Below are positions 27,718 through 35,616 of a DNA stretch of 64,000 nucleotides, piece by piece. The notes under the pieces were generated by a model. It was not told the DNA's origin. It did no database searches and was given only the letters and a program-made list of their open reading frames with translations. Every line of letters starts with the position of its first letter. Position 1 is the stretch's first letter. Location of the stretch: the NCBI GenBank assembly GCA_964453525.1, contig CAYVOV010000017.1:1-64000 (forward strand), written 5' to 3'. The translations under genes and the position numbers were made by a program. Origin of the DNA: CAYVOV01 sp964453525 (GTDB lineage Bacteria > Chloroflexota > Dehalococcoidia > Dehalococcoidales > UBA2162).

Positions 27718-28905
27718 TTGGACGCATTAGAAGGTATTAGAGTTCTGGACTTGTCCAGATTCCAGGCCTGCCCGTTATGCGGAATGATACTTGGAGATAT
27801 GGGTGCCGAGGTAATCAGGATTGAAGAGCCAAGGGGAGCACCGGACAGGAGCTGGGGGCAGTGCGGACCTGACGGGGAAACACTGCTGTATAAAGTTATC
27901 TGCCGCAACAAAAAGTGCGCCACGCTGCGAATAAATACCCCGGAAGGCAGGGAAATTCTCGGAGAACTGGTCAGGCGTTCGGACGTCCTGCTTCACAATT
28001 ATACTCCGGGCGCTCCCATTGCCGCAGAAGTGGACTACGAGCGTCTTAAGGTGATTAATGAAGGGATAATTGTAGCGGCGCTTTCCGGCTACGGCCAGTA
28101 CGGACCGAACGCAGAAAGGCCCGGCTTTGACGGTACCGCCCAGGCGAGGTCGGGCGGTATGGTGTTGACCGGATTCCCGGGCGACGACCCGATTAAAACC
28201 GGCATCCCTTTTGTCGATGTCTCTGCTGGCCTGTTCACCACTGTAGCCGTCTTGAGCGCTCTTCTCCACAGGCAGAAGACGGGCAAAGGACAGGCGATAG
28301 ATGTTTCACTGTACGATACGGCAACCTTCATTTCTCAGTCAATGGGAACTCTCCTCCTTTATCATTTCTACGGCGAGATAAGGAAACAGATTGGAAACCG
28401 CGGTTTTCACTCCTACAATACCTGCCTTGAGGCTAAAGACGGCTGGGTAGTGCTTTCCGTAGTCACCAATAGCATCTGGCGCAGGTTTACAGAAAAATTC
28501 GGTAGACCGGAGATGGCTGACGACCCCAGATTCGGTAGTGACATGGACCGCTTCCATAATGCCGACCTTATAAATGAGGTGGTTGGACCATGGGTGGCGG
28601 AGAGGACGGTTGATGAAGTGGTAAAGCTATGTGAAGAAGCCCGGGTCCCCTGTGAGCCGGTTCAAACGATTGACCAGTTGCTGACCGACCCCCAGGTGCA
28701 GGCCCGTGATATGGTTCAGCATATAGAGTATCCGGGGCTGGGTAAGATTCCAATAGCCGGTATCCCGATGAAGATGTCCTTAACGCCGGGCAGCATCAGA
28801 AGTCATGCACCGCAGCTTGGTGAACACAATGACTATGTTTATAATCAGCTTCTGGGTCTCAGCCCGGACAATGTCTCCAGTCTGAAGCAGGAAGGAATTA
28901 TCTGA
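27718..28905 (+). CDS. CaiB/BaiF CoA-transferase family protein
   Basis: A 395-residue class III CoA-transferase, moving CoA between carboxylic acids. The N-terminal EGIRVLDLSRFQACP, the GADVIRIE-like GAEVIRIEEP, the catalytic Asp in FVDVSAGLF, and KTGKGQAIDVSLYDTA are family hallmarks. It begins at TTG with a GGAG ten bases upstream and GGGGGA just before; no ATG fits the N-terminal motif. It probably activates a substrate of the catabolic region downstream. The acid cannot be named from sequence. Confidence 0.92.
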   Translation: MDALEGIRVLDLSRFQACPLCGMILGDMGAEVIRIEEPRGAPDRSWGQCGPDGETLLYKVICRNKKCATLRINTPEGREILGELVRRSDVLLHNYTPGAPIAAEVDYERLKVINEGIIVAALSGYGQYGPNAERPGFDGTAQARSGGMVLTGFPGDDPIKTGIPFVDVSAGLFTTVAVLSALLHRQKTGKGQAIDVSLYDTATFISQSMGTLLLYHFYGEIRKQIGNRGFHSYNTCLEAKDGWVVLSVVTNSIWRRFTEKFGRPEMADDPRFGSDMDRFHNADLINEVVGPWVAERTVDEVVKLCEEARVPCEPVQTIDQLLTDPQVQARDMVQHIEYPGLGKIPIAGIPMKMSLTPGSIRSHAPQLGEHNDYVYNQLLGLSPDNVSSLKQEGII

Positions 28906-28930
28906 AATTATTCAACATTTAATTTACCAA

Positions 28931-29032
28931 TGTCATTACGAGGAGTCCCGATGAAATCGTGACGACGTGGCAATCTCTTCTTTCGAACCTGGTGATTGCT
29001 TCGCCCCGATAAAGTCGGGGCTCGCAATAACA
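28931..29032. repeat. 102-bp MITE-like palindromic repeat, copy 2
   Basis: Same length and orientation as the copy at 14105-14206. The terminal repeats are TGTCATTACGAG and CTCGCAATAACA, with two mismatches between them, so this copy is more degenerate. An inner palindrome CCCCGATAAAGTCGGGG is intact here but degraded in copy 1. It lies between the CoA-transferase and amidohydrolase genes. Confidence 0.85.
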
Positions 29033-29088
29033 GTTGAATCAGCCGAATACATATAGAACTAATATGAATAAGATTAAAGGTGTGAAAA

Positions 29089-30087
29089 ATGAAAATAGAT
29101 ATGTTCTGCCATATCTTACCTAAAAAATACAAGGAAGCATTCTACAAGATAACACCGGATAACTTCTATCTGAAGAATGTAATAGACAGCCTGCCGACGC
29201 TTTATGACCTCGACCACAGATTTAGAATCATGGATAAATATGAAGACCTGGCACATGTGCTGACTCTGGGTCTGCCGCCGGTCGAGGCTATCGCTCGGGG
29301 TGAAAAGGCGGTGGAACTGGCCAGACTGGCTAACGATGAGATGGCTGAACTCGTTCTGAAATACCCGGATAAGTTCCCGGCGGCGGCAGCCACATTACCG
29401 ATGGACAATGTAGATGCTGCCCTGGCAGAAATTGACCGGGCGATAAAAGACCTGAAGATGAAAGGTATACAATTACTTGCTCCGGTGAACGATAAGCCTC
29501 TTGACCTGCCGGAGTACATGCCAATTTACGAGAAGATGTCTGAATACGATTTACCGATATGGGTGCATCCCACCCGCTCCGCCGACTATCCCGATTACCG
29601 GACCGAAAACAGGTCGCGGTACATGATATTCAGCAATCTCGGCTGGCCCTATGAAACGGCGACTTTCATGACAAGGATGGTATTCAGTGGAATTTTAGAG
29701 AAGTACCCGAACCTGAAGATAATCACCCATCACTGCGGCGGCATGATTCCATTCCTGGGACAGAGGATGGAGGGGTCGTATGACCATGCCGTAATACTCC
29801 GCGGGGCAAAGTACACGCAGGGATTATCAAAGCCGCACCTGGATTACTTCAGGATGTTCTATTACGATACAGCGCTTTACGGCAATACCTCCGCATTAAT
29901 GTGCGGCTATGACTTCTGCGGTGCCGACCGGATGGTGTTCGCCACCGATTTTCCTTTTGACAGCGAATACGGTGACAGATATACCAGGCAGACCATTGAT
30001 TCCATCGAGAATATGCCCATCAGAGACGAGGACAAACAGAAGATATTCGAGGCTAATGCCCGAAGGTTATTACACCTGCCAGATTAA
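29089..30087 (+). CDS. Amidohydrolase-family protein (ACMSD-like), altered metal site
   Basis: A 332-residue amidohydrolase_2 (TIM-barrel) protein related to ACMSD and gamma-resorcylate decarboxylase. Metal-site segments visible are the N-terminal IDMFCHILP, PIWVHPTR, TTHHCGG-like IITHHCGGMIPF, and the C-terminal ATDFPFD with the catalytic Asp. The first ligand of the usual HxH (or ExH) is Phe6; His8 is kept. It may therefore bind metal differently or have changed chemistry. It follows the CoA-transferase on the same strand after the palindromic repeat, suggesting a shared catabolic route. Substrate unknown; decarboxylase or hydrolase are both possible. Confidence 0.82.
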   Translation: MKIDMFCHILPKKYKEAFYKITPDNFYLKNVIDSLPTLYDLDHRFRIMDKYEDLAHVLTLGLPPVEAIARGEKAVELARLANDEMAELVLKYPDKFPAAAATLPMDNVDAALAEIDRAIKDLKMKGIQLLAPVNDKPLDLPEYMPIYEKMSEYDLPIWVHPTRSADYPDYRTENRSRYMIFSNLGWPYETATFMTRMVFSGILEKYPNLKIITHHCGGMIPFLGQRMEGSYDHAVILRGAKYTQGLSKPHLDYFRMFYYDTALYGNTSALMCGYDFCGADRMVFATDFPFDSEYGDRYTRQTIDSIENMPIRDEDKQKIFEANARRLLHLPD

Positions 30088-30217
30088 TGTCCGGATGTTA
30101 TTTAACATATGAAGATTTGAGCGGTTGTTTAGCTTGGAGAATAACAGATAATTTCTAAGCGTTTTTATCAAACAGATTCACATTTATAGAATTATAGAGA
30201 AAGTTGATTTTATTAAG

Positions 30218-31165
30218 CTACCGAACTACTGGCTCAATCAATTCGATTGATAATTCTTCAGCGTCAATTTGAGCTAAAATACCTTCAGGCATAGGCATTC
30301 CTGTAATGTCATGACCAAAGTCGGCATTAGCGATAATTGGGAAACCGTAATCTTTAGTCATTTCGAGGATTATTTCTCTAATACCAGGTAATTCTCCTTT
30401 ATAATCTATCTCTTCACAGTTGACCAGTTTCCCGACTACCATTCCGGTTATATTATTAAAGAATCCTTCGGCCTCCGCGATAGTGAATTGTCTTTCAATT
30501 TCGTGTGGTTGCGTTTCTAAGGTTTCCCAGAACAGGATAGTTTCCCCCAGTGATGGCCAATAGCTAGTGCGGAACAAACCTGTAACTGCTTGAAGGTAAC
30601 CTCCCGTTAAACGACCTCTTGCCTTTCCGGGCCGCCAGCATTCCCATTGGGTAAAAGACGGCATTTTCCCCAGGAATTCCTGCTGGGTACAACATTTGAT
30701 AAATAAATCTATGTTATATCTGGTGGCCGGTTCATCTTTGTTAGCGCCGAAACCAAAGGTTAAGTCAAGCCCATAAATAGACACTATTTGGGCTCTGGCG
30801 AGAAAAGCCAGGTGCAGGTGGCCGATGTCACTCATACCACTAAAAATCTTCGGATTATTTCTTATTGTTTCATAGTCAAGCAGCTTCAATATTTGTGATG
30901 CGGTGTCACCGCCGATGAGACAGATAATAGCTTTCGTTTCAGAGTCTATAAAAAAATCCATTATCTCTCTAGCCCGGACTTCAGGAATAGCAGTGGTATT
31001 TTGATATTTTAAATAGACTGTCGGTCCGACCTCCACTTTAAATCCAAGTTCTTGTAATGTGGCAATACCATTTTCGACTGCTTCCTCATTAATGATATGC
31101 ATCGATGGAGCAACAATCCCAATCTTATCTCCGGTTTGCAGGGCAAATGGTTTAACCAATTCCAT
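30218..31165 (-). CDS. S66-family LD-carboxypeptidase / MccF-like protein
   Basis: A 315-residue serine peptidase of the S66 family, which cleaves LD bonds of murein peptides or detoxifies peptide-nucleotide antibiotics (MccF). The catalytic Ser112 is in FSGMSDIGHLHLA, the Glu in ILFWETLETQPHEIERQ, and the His in NADFGHDITGMPMPEG. The loop usually written GGxGSxRLL is GGDTASQIL. GGAGG lies six bases before the ATG. The gene is visibly more A+T-rich than its neighbours, as is the HD gene upstream, which may mean transfer. Murein recycling versus MccF-like immunity cannot be separated here. Confidence 0.85.
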   Translation of the reverse strand: MELVKPFALQTGDKIGIVAPSMHIINEEAVENGIATLQELGFKVEVGPTVYLKYQNTTAIPEVRAREIMDFFIDSETKAIICLIGGDTASQILKLLDYETIRNNPKIFSGMSDIGHLHLAFLARAQIVSIYGLDLTFGFGANKDEPATRYNIDLFIKCCTQQEFLGKMPSFTQWECWRPGKARGRLTGGYLQAVTGLFRTSYWPSLGETILFWETLETQPHEIERQFTIAEAEGFFNNITGMVVGKLVNCEEIDYKGELPGIREIILEMTKDYGFPIIANADFGHDITGMPMPEGILAQIDAEELSIELIEPVVR

Positions 31166-31285
31166 GTCATTCCTCCAATTTTTGAGATTGTCATTTGGTA
31201 TATTAGATTTACCTCAATAAGTCACTTCCTTCACTGCCTATTGCCAGTTAAACAAGTTTACGATCCCAAAATTATAATGACGAGC

Positions 31286-31753
31286 TTATACTATGCCAAA
31301 TTCACGTTTAAGTCTTTCGTACCTGTTCTTTCTTTCAGGAGCCTGGATTTCAATTGTAGGATTATATAAGCATTGTTGAAGTACATCTGCATCTTTCAAG
31401 ACTTCATTGAAATCAGAATGGGTGGCTTCTTTTTCACCATGAGTATAAATAGCATCGCAAATCATTTCAGTTTCATCATTATTTGTTATACGCAATGATG
31501 CCAGTATTTCTCTTGCCAGGATTGCACCCTTATGCGCATGGTCCTTTGTGTCCGCCTTTGCGTAGGAATATATGTCATGAAGCATACCCACCATAGTAGC
31601 AAGCTCAGCGTCTTCTCCACGCTTTAGTGCAATTAATGTACAAGCCTGAGCAACGCCGTATAGATGCAGGTACGCATGTCTTCGTTCTTCAACATCGGTC
31701 ATATTCAAAAGCACTTCATCAATATACTTTCTTAGGATTTCAATTCTGTTCAT
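31286..31753 (-). CDS. HD-domain phosphohydrolase
   Basis: A 155-residue HD-superfamily protein. The metal ligands are seen as His in RRHAYLHLYGVAQACT, the HD pair in MVGMLHDIYSYAK, and downstream His/Asp in DHAHKGAILA and LKDADVLQQ. Such proteins hydrolyse phosphomonoesters or nucleotides; the substrate is unknown. The ATG is chosen because GGAG lies about ten bases upstream; an in-frame TTG 39 bases earlier has none. Like the S66 gene downstream it is A+T-rich. Confidence 0.8.
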   Translation of the reverse strand: MNRIEILRKYIDEVLLNMTDVEERRHAYLHLYGVAQACTLIALKRGEDAELATMVGMLHDIYSYAKADTKDHAHKGAILAREILASLRITNNDETEMICDAIYTHGEKEATHSDFNEVLKDADVLQQCLYNPTIEIQAPERKNRYERLKREFGIV

Positions 31754-31951
31754 AAATTGTTTCACTCCATAAATAATTTCCCAAAGTTTCAAGAGAAATA
31801 TACGCTAATCAATATATCAACCTTGGCGAAGTAAGTAAAACATTGATTAGGTTGGGAAACAGAAATTTGTCTATAGCGGATCACGAGCTCATAAATCACA
31901 AAACGCTAGATTGTAAATATAACGCCTAGCCATTGGATTTGAATCTATCCG

Positions 31952-33265
31952 TTAAGTCTTCACCTTCAACCTGGTTAAGGACTCAATCAGGTTAAACCTG
32001 TCATCCACCATCTTCTGGAAAGCTTTAATCTGGTCTTCTTTCAGGTGACTGAAGCGTCCCATCGTTCTGGTGAATTCTTCAACAGGCAGCGGGTTTTTGG
32101 GTACGTAATTGAGCCTGTATTCTCCCCTCTCGCATTCCCAGAGCGGGAAGTAGTTGGTCTCTACAGCCATGCGGCACATCTCAACCGAGCTGTCCTCGGC
32201 GGCTCTCCAGCCCGTGTAGCAGGGAGAGAAGATGTGGATATAGACAAGCCCGTCCTTCACCTGTTTGGCTTTTTCCAGTTTCCTGGCATAGTCCTCCAGA
32301 TGACTGGCCGTGGCTGTCGCCGTATAGGGGATACCGTGGTCGGCCATAATCAGGGGCATGTACTTGGCTTTGTTTCCCTTTCCTGCCCGGTACTCACCAA
32401 CCGGTGAAGTGAAAGTCCAAGCGGCAAACGGTGTGGTTCCGGAGCTCTGGATACCGGTAGCCATATACGCCTCGTTATCGAAGCAGATATAGATAATATT
32501 TTCTCCTCTTTCGGCGGCACCGGACAGTCCGGCAAAACCGACATCGGCTGTGGCGCCGTCGCCGACCATGGCGACGGCCATAATATCCTGGCCTGTTTTC
32601 TGGTAATACCTTTTTGCCCCGGCGGCGGTCGATGCCGCATTGGTCATGAGGCAGAAATAAGCTGGAACCCTGGCACTTGCCTGCATTCCGATTCCCTGGG
32701 TAATGCGGGAGCAGCAGCCGGGAGTCCCGAAGAGGACAACGTTGTCTCCCAGCACCTTTCCCGTAAACCGTGACATAGTCTCGATAGGACAGCCGGAACA
32801 GAGGCCCACTCCGTGGGTGAACAAATCCTCGGTACGCAGATAACCGCGAATGGACTCGGTATTGTTGACGAATTCCAGCACGCCGTGAGGGCAGGCTTTC
32901 ACACAGGCCGGGTCGTCGTCACACATCTCGCATTTGAAGGCAACCTGCGTATCCGGGTCAAAAAACATATTCCCGTAAGTACACGCTGAAACGCAGGTTT
33001 CACAGCCGATGCACTCATCTTTCAGGACCCGGACGATGCCGTCTTCCTCGCTTTTCACTATAGCCTCGGAAGGGCAGGCTTCCAGGCACAGGGGCTGAGC
33101 GCACTGGCAGCAGGTGATATTTTTCGACCTGGCAACCTGATGAACCTTCTCAGCCTTTATAACCGGACCAACTGCGCCTAATTTTGCAGCACAGGCTTCC
33201 TCACAGGCACGGCAGTCCGGCGGGCAGTCTCTTCTCTTGACCAGCGTATCGTAAAACCTTGCCAT
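31952..33265 (-). CDS. 2-oxoacid:ferredoxin oxidoreductase beta subunit fused to a polyferredoxin
   Basis: A 437-residue fusion. Residues 1-140 carry sixteen or more Cys for about four [4Fe-4S] clusters: C14/C18/C21/C25, C52-C64, C85/C88/C91/C95 and C112/C115/C121/C125. From about residue 150 comes the ThDP-binding beta subunit with GLCSGCP and the GDG motif at 235-237 followed by CFDNEAYMATG. It oxidatively decarboxylates a 2-oxoacid with ferredoxin as acceptor. A normal beta subunit is about 300 residues and lacks this Fe-S arm. It is last in a gamma-delta-alpha-beta operon. Substrate could be pyruvate, a branched-chain or aromatic oxoacid (phenylglyoxylate type). Confidence 0.88.
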   Translation of the reverse strand: MARFYDTLVKRRDCPPDCRACEEACAAKLGAVGPVIKAEKVHQVARSKNITCCQCAQPLCLEACPSEAIVKSEEDGIVRVLKDECIGCETCVSACTYGNMFFDPDTQVAFKCEMCDDDPACVKACPHGVLEFVNNTESIRGYLRTEDLFTHGVGLCSGCPIETMSRFTGKVLGDNVVLFGTPGCCSRITQGIGMQASARVPAYFCLMTNAASTAAGAKRYYQKTGQDIMAVAMVGDGATADVGFAGLSGAAERGENIIYICFDNEAYMATGIQSSGTTPFAAWTFTSPVGEYRAGKGNKAKYMPLIMADHGIPYTATATASHLEDYARKLEKAKQVKDGLVYIHIFSPCYTGWRAAEDSSVEMCRMAVETNYFPLWECERGEYRLNYVPKNPLPVEEFTRTMGRFSHLKEDQIKAFQKMVDDRFNLIESLTRLKVKT

Positions 33266-33317
33266 TTTATACTACCTCTCTGATTGTATCCTTCGATTCA
33301 GTAATCAATATCGTCAT

Positions 33318-34523
33318 TCATTCCAGGTTGAGCCAGGTGATTTCCTGATGAGGTTTGCCCTCGGCAGCCAGCCGGGTGATGTCCACCGCCCTCTCCACCA
33401 TCTCCAGGCTGCAATCCGTTCCCCCTATGCCGGCGATAAATCCCGTTACCGGGATGCGTTCCGGTAAGTCCTGCATAGCTGCCTTTACTTCCATAAATGT
33501 AATGCCGGACTGCCAGCCGAAGCCCACGTTCCTATCGACAACACCTATTGCCTTCTTCCCCCGCAGCGCTTTTGCCAGCCTCTCTCTGGGGAACGGCCTG
33601 AAAAGTCTAAGCTTAATCACGCCGACCTTTTCTCCCTGCTCGCGCCTGGAGTCGACCACGTCTTTGATAGCTCCGGTCTGGCTCCCCATGCTGACCATAA
33701 CGATTTCGGCATCCTCGGTACGGTATTCTTCAATCTGCCCGCCGTAGCTCCGGCCGAAGGCTTCCTGGAATTCCCTCTCAATATCTTCCAGCTTCTGTTT
33801 GGTCTTCTGCTGAGCGAGGGCATGCTTATAGCGCCACTCGGCAAACAGCTCCTCTCTGGTATTGGTGGGTACCGTCAGGGGGTCCTCCAGGCATAGCTTG
33901 GGGCGGTTGATTCCTGTTACCAGAGCCAGGAAGGCGTCCACGTCCTCCTCATAGGGCAGCTCGACTCTCTCCGTCAGGTAAGACAGGTAATATCCGTCAA
34001 AGCAAACGTTGACCGGTAGCAGTATTTCCGGGTCTTCCGCCAGCCGGTAAGCCATAATCATCGTGTCAAGAATTTCCTGGATTCCCTCGCAGACTATCTG
34101 AATCCATCCGCCGTCCCTTACAGTGACGAAGTCCTGGTGTGACGAAACAACGCCGTCAGGAGCTGCATTCTCCCTGGTAGCCAGCGCCATCACAACGGGA
34201 AGCCTGTTGCCGGCAGTTTTAAGATACGCCTCATACATATAGCCCAGTCCCTGGGAAGCCGAACCGATAAAGGTGCGTCCACCGGCAGCCGAGGCTCCGA
34301 TGCAGTAGCTGAGGGCGTTGATTTCTCCATCGGCAGCTACCAGTTCGGCATTCAAACGTCCGTTGGCGACATACTGCCAGACCGCCTCTACCATCGGGGT
34401 CATCGGAGTGATTGGTACGCAGGATACCAAGTCCGGTTTGCATAGCAGTACTCCATAGGCGCATGCCCCGTTGCCGTCAAACACTCTTACCTGCTCCACT
34501 CTGGGAGTAATCTTGGTTGCCAT
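33318..34523 (-). CDS. 2-oxoacid:ferredoxin oxidoreductase alpha subunit
   Basis: A 401-residue PorA-type subunit. Family blocks are the early GNGACAYGVLL, CVPITPMTPMVEAVWQY, INALSYCIGASAAGGRTF, SASQGLGYMYEAYLKTAGNRLPVV and SHQDFVTVRDGGWIQI, followed by the C-terminal transketolase-like domain with VGVIKLRLFRPFPRE. It forms the substrate/ThDP site with the beta subunit. GAGGAGG precedes the ATG, and the gene starts two bases after the delta subunit stop. CoA-dependence is expected for the family. Specificity is not readable from sequence. Confidence 0.92.
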   Translation of the reverse strand: MATKITPRVEQVRVFDGNGACAYGVLLCKPDLVSCVPITPMTPMVEAVWQYVANGRLNAELVAADGEINALSYCIGASAAGGRTFIGSASQGLGYMYEAYLKTAGNRLPVVMALATRENAAPDGVVSSHQDFVTVRDGGWIQIVCEGIQEILDTMIMAYRLAEDPEILLPVNVCFDGYYLSYLTERVELPYEEDVDAFLALVTGINRPKLCLEDPLTVPTNTREELFAEWRYKHALAQQKTKQKLEDIEREFQEAFGRSYGGQIEEYRTEDAEIVMVSMGSQTGAIKDVVDSRREQGEKVGVIKLRLFRPFPRERLAKALRGKKAIGVVDRNVGFGWQSGITFMEVKAAMQDLPERIPVTGFIAGIGGTDCSLEMVERAVDITRLAAEGKPHQEITWLNLE

Positions 34524-34525
34524 CT

Positions 34526-34801
34526 TTATTTTGCCTCCTCTCTCACCATGGTGATGGCATCATTGGGGCATTCCCGAGCACAGAGTCCGCATCCTTTACA
34601 GTAAGAAAGGTCGGCTTCACAGTATGTGTCCATATCTTTGACCGAGCCGACGGGACACTGGAGATAGCAGATACCGCAGTGACCGCATTTGGCTATATTG
34701 AATACTGGCCTTGTCGCTCTCCAGTCTGCGGTCGGATAGGCAAACAGGACGGGTCTCGCTGAAGCCCACGGCCCTTCATATTCAGACCTGTATCGCACCA
34801 T
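34526..34801 (-). CDS. 2-oxoacid:ferredoxin oxidoreductase delta subunit (2[4Fe-4S])
   Basis: A 91-residue ferredoxin-like delta subunit with two [4Fe-4S] motifs, C39/C42/C45/C49 and C68/C71/C74/C78, each ending in Cys-Pro (QCPVGS, ECPNDA). The N-terminal YRSEYEGPWASARPVLF is typical of PorD. It relays electrons from the alpha/beta core to ferredoxin. The start overlaps the gamma stop by one base (TGATG). Confidence 0.93.
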   Translation of the reverse strand: MVRYRSEYEGPWASARPVLFAYPTADWRATRPVFNIAKCGHCGICYLQCPVGSVKDMDTYCEADLSYCKGCGLCARECPNDAITMVREEAK

Positions 34802-35358
34802 CAGTCTCCTCCAAATCTGTTAATTTCCGTTTCCTCGTAACCCCTTTTAACGCAGCGGATATTGCTTTCCAGGAGCCTTTCACTGAAGTATTCCTTGAAG
34901 GCTTCGAAGATTGAATCCAGTGTTGCCCAGCCCGTCGTATAGAGGAGTGCTCCAATCAAGACCGTGTTGGTTATAGGACGCCCGATTTCCTCAAGGGCAA
35001 TGCCGGTGGCGTCCACGGTCGCCAGGACTCCGGTGTTTTCATGGGGCTTTTCACCGAGCATATGAGGGACATTCATAACTACGATGCCTCCCGGTTTCAG
35101 TCCCTTTAACGCATCCGGAGTGCGGGCAAGAAGCGGGTCGGTCACTATGACACAATCCGGGTAATATATTTGAGACCTCAATCGTATCGGCTTGTCATCA
35201 AAGCGTAAAAAAACGCTGATTGGCGCACCTCGTCGTTCGCCGCCGAACATGGGAAAGCAGGTAGCGTATTTCCCCTCTTTCACCAGAGCGGCAGCCATCA
35301 TCTCGGCAGATGAGTATGCACCCTGACCGCCTCTCCCCAGCATTCTTACTTCTATCAT
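34801..35358 (-). CDS. 2-oxoacid:ferredoxin oxidoreductase gamma subunit
   Basis: A 185-residue PorG-type subunit beginning MIEVRMLGRGGQGAYSSAEM, the conserved N-terminus of this family. It is the first gene of the gamma-delta-alpha-beta operon. The frame is open for 49 codons further upstream, but that part has no family similarity and the ATG at 35358 has AGGAGG and AGAGGA upstream. The operon is divergent from the second ThDP-enzyme gene; the 258 bases between them should hold both promoters. Confidence 0.92.
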   Translation of the reverse strand: MIEVRMLGRGGQGAYSSAEMMAAALVKEGKYATCFPMFGGERRGAPISVFLRFDDKPIRLRSQIYYPDCVIVTDPLLARTPDALKGLKPGGIVVMNVPHMLGEKPHENTGVLATVDATGIALEEIGRPITNTVLIGALLYTTGWATLDSIFEAFKEYFSERLLESNIRCVKRGYEETEINRFGGD

Positions 35359-35616
35359 TATTCCTCTGGCCTCCTTACAAGTGGTAAGCACATATAATTC
35401 ATGATTTGTACAAGGGAGCATGGAAATCGCTTCTGAGTATATAAGTATACAATACCACATTGCAGGTCGACCAGTAACCGTGCTCATCTGATAAATCAGT
35501 GACAAAAGAACTCCTCCGGCAGGCTTTTAAATGGATTACCGCTGACAAGTTAGATTATGCTATAGTGTCACCAAATACATAATATCCAACTTAAGGTCTG
35601 GATGAAAGGTAATGCG

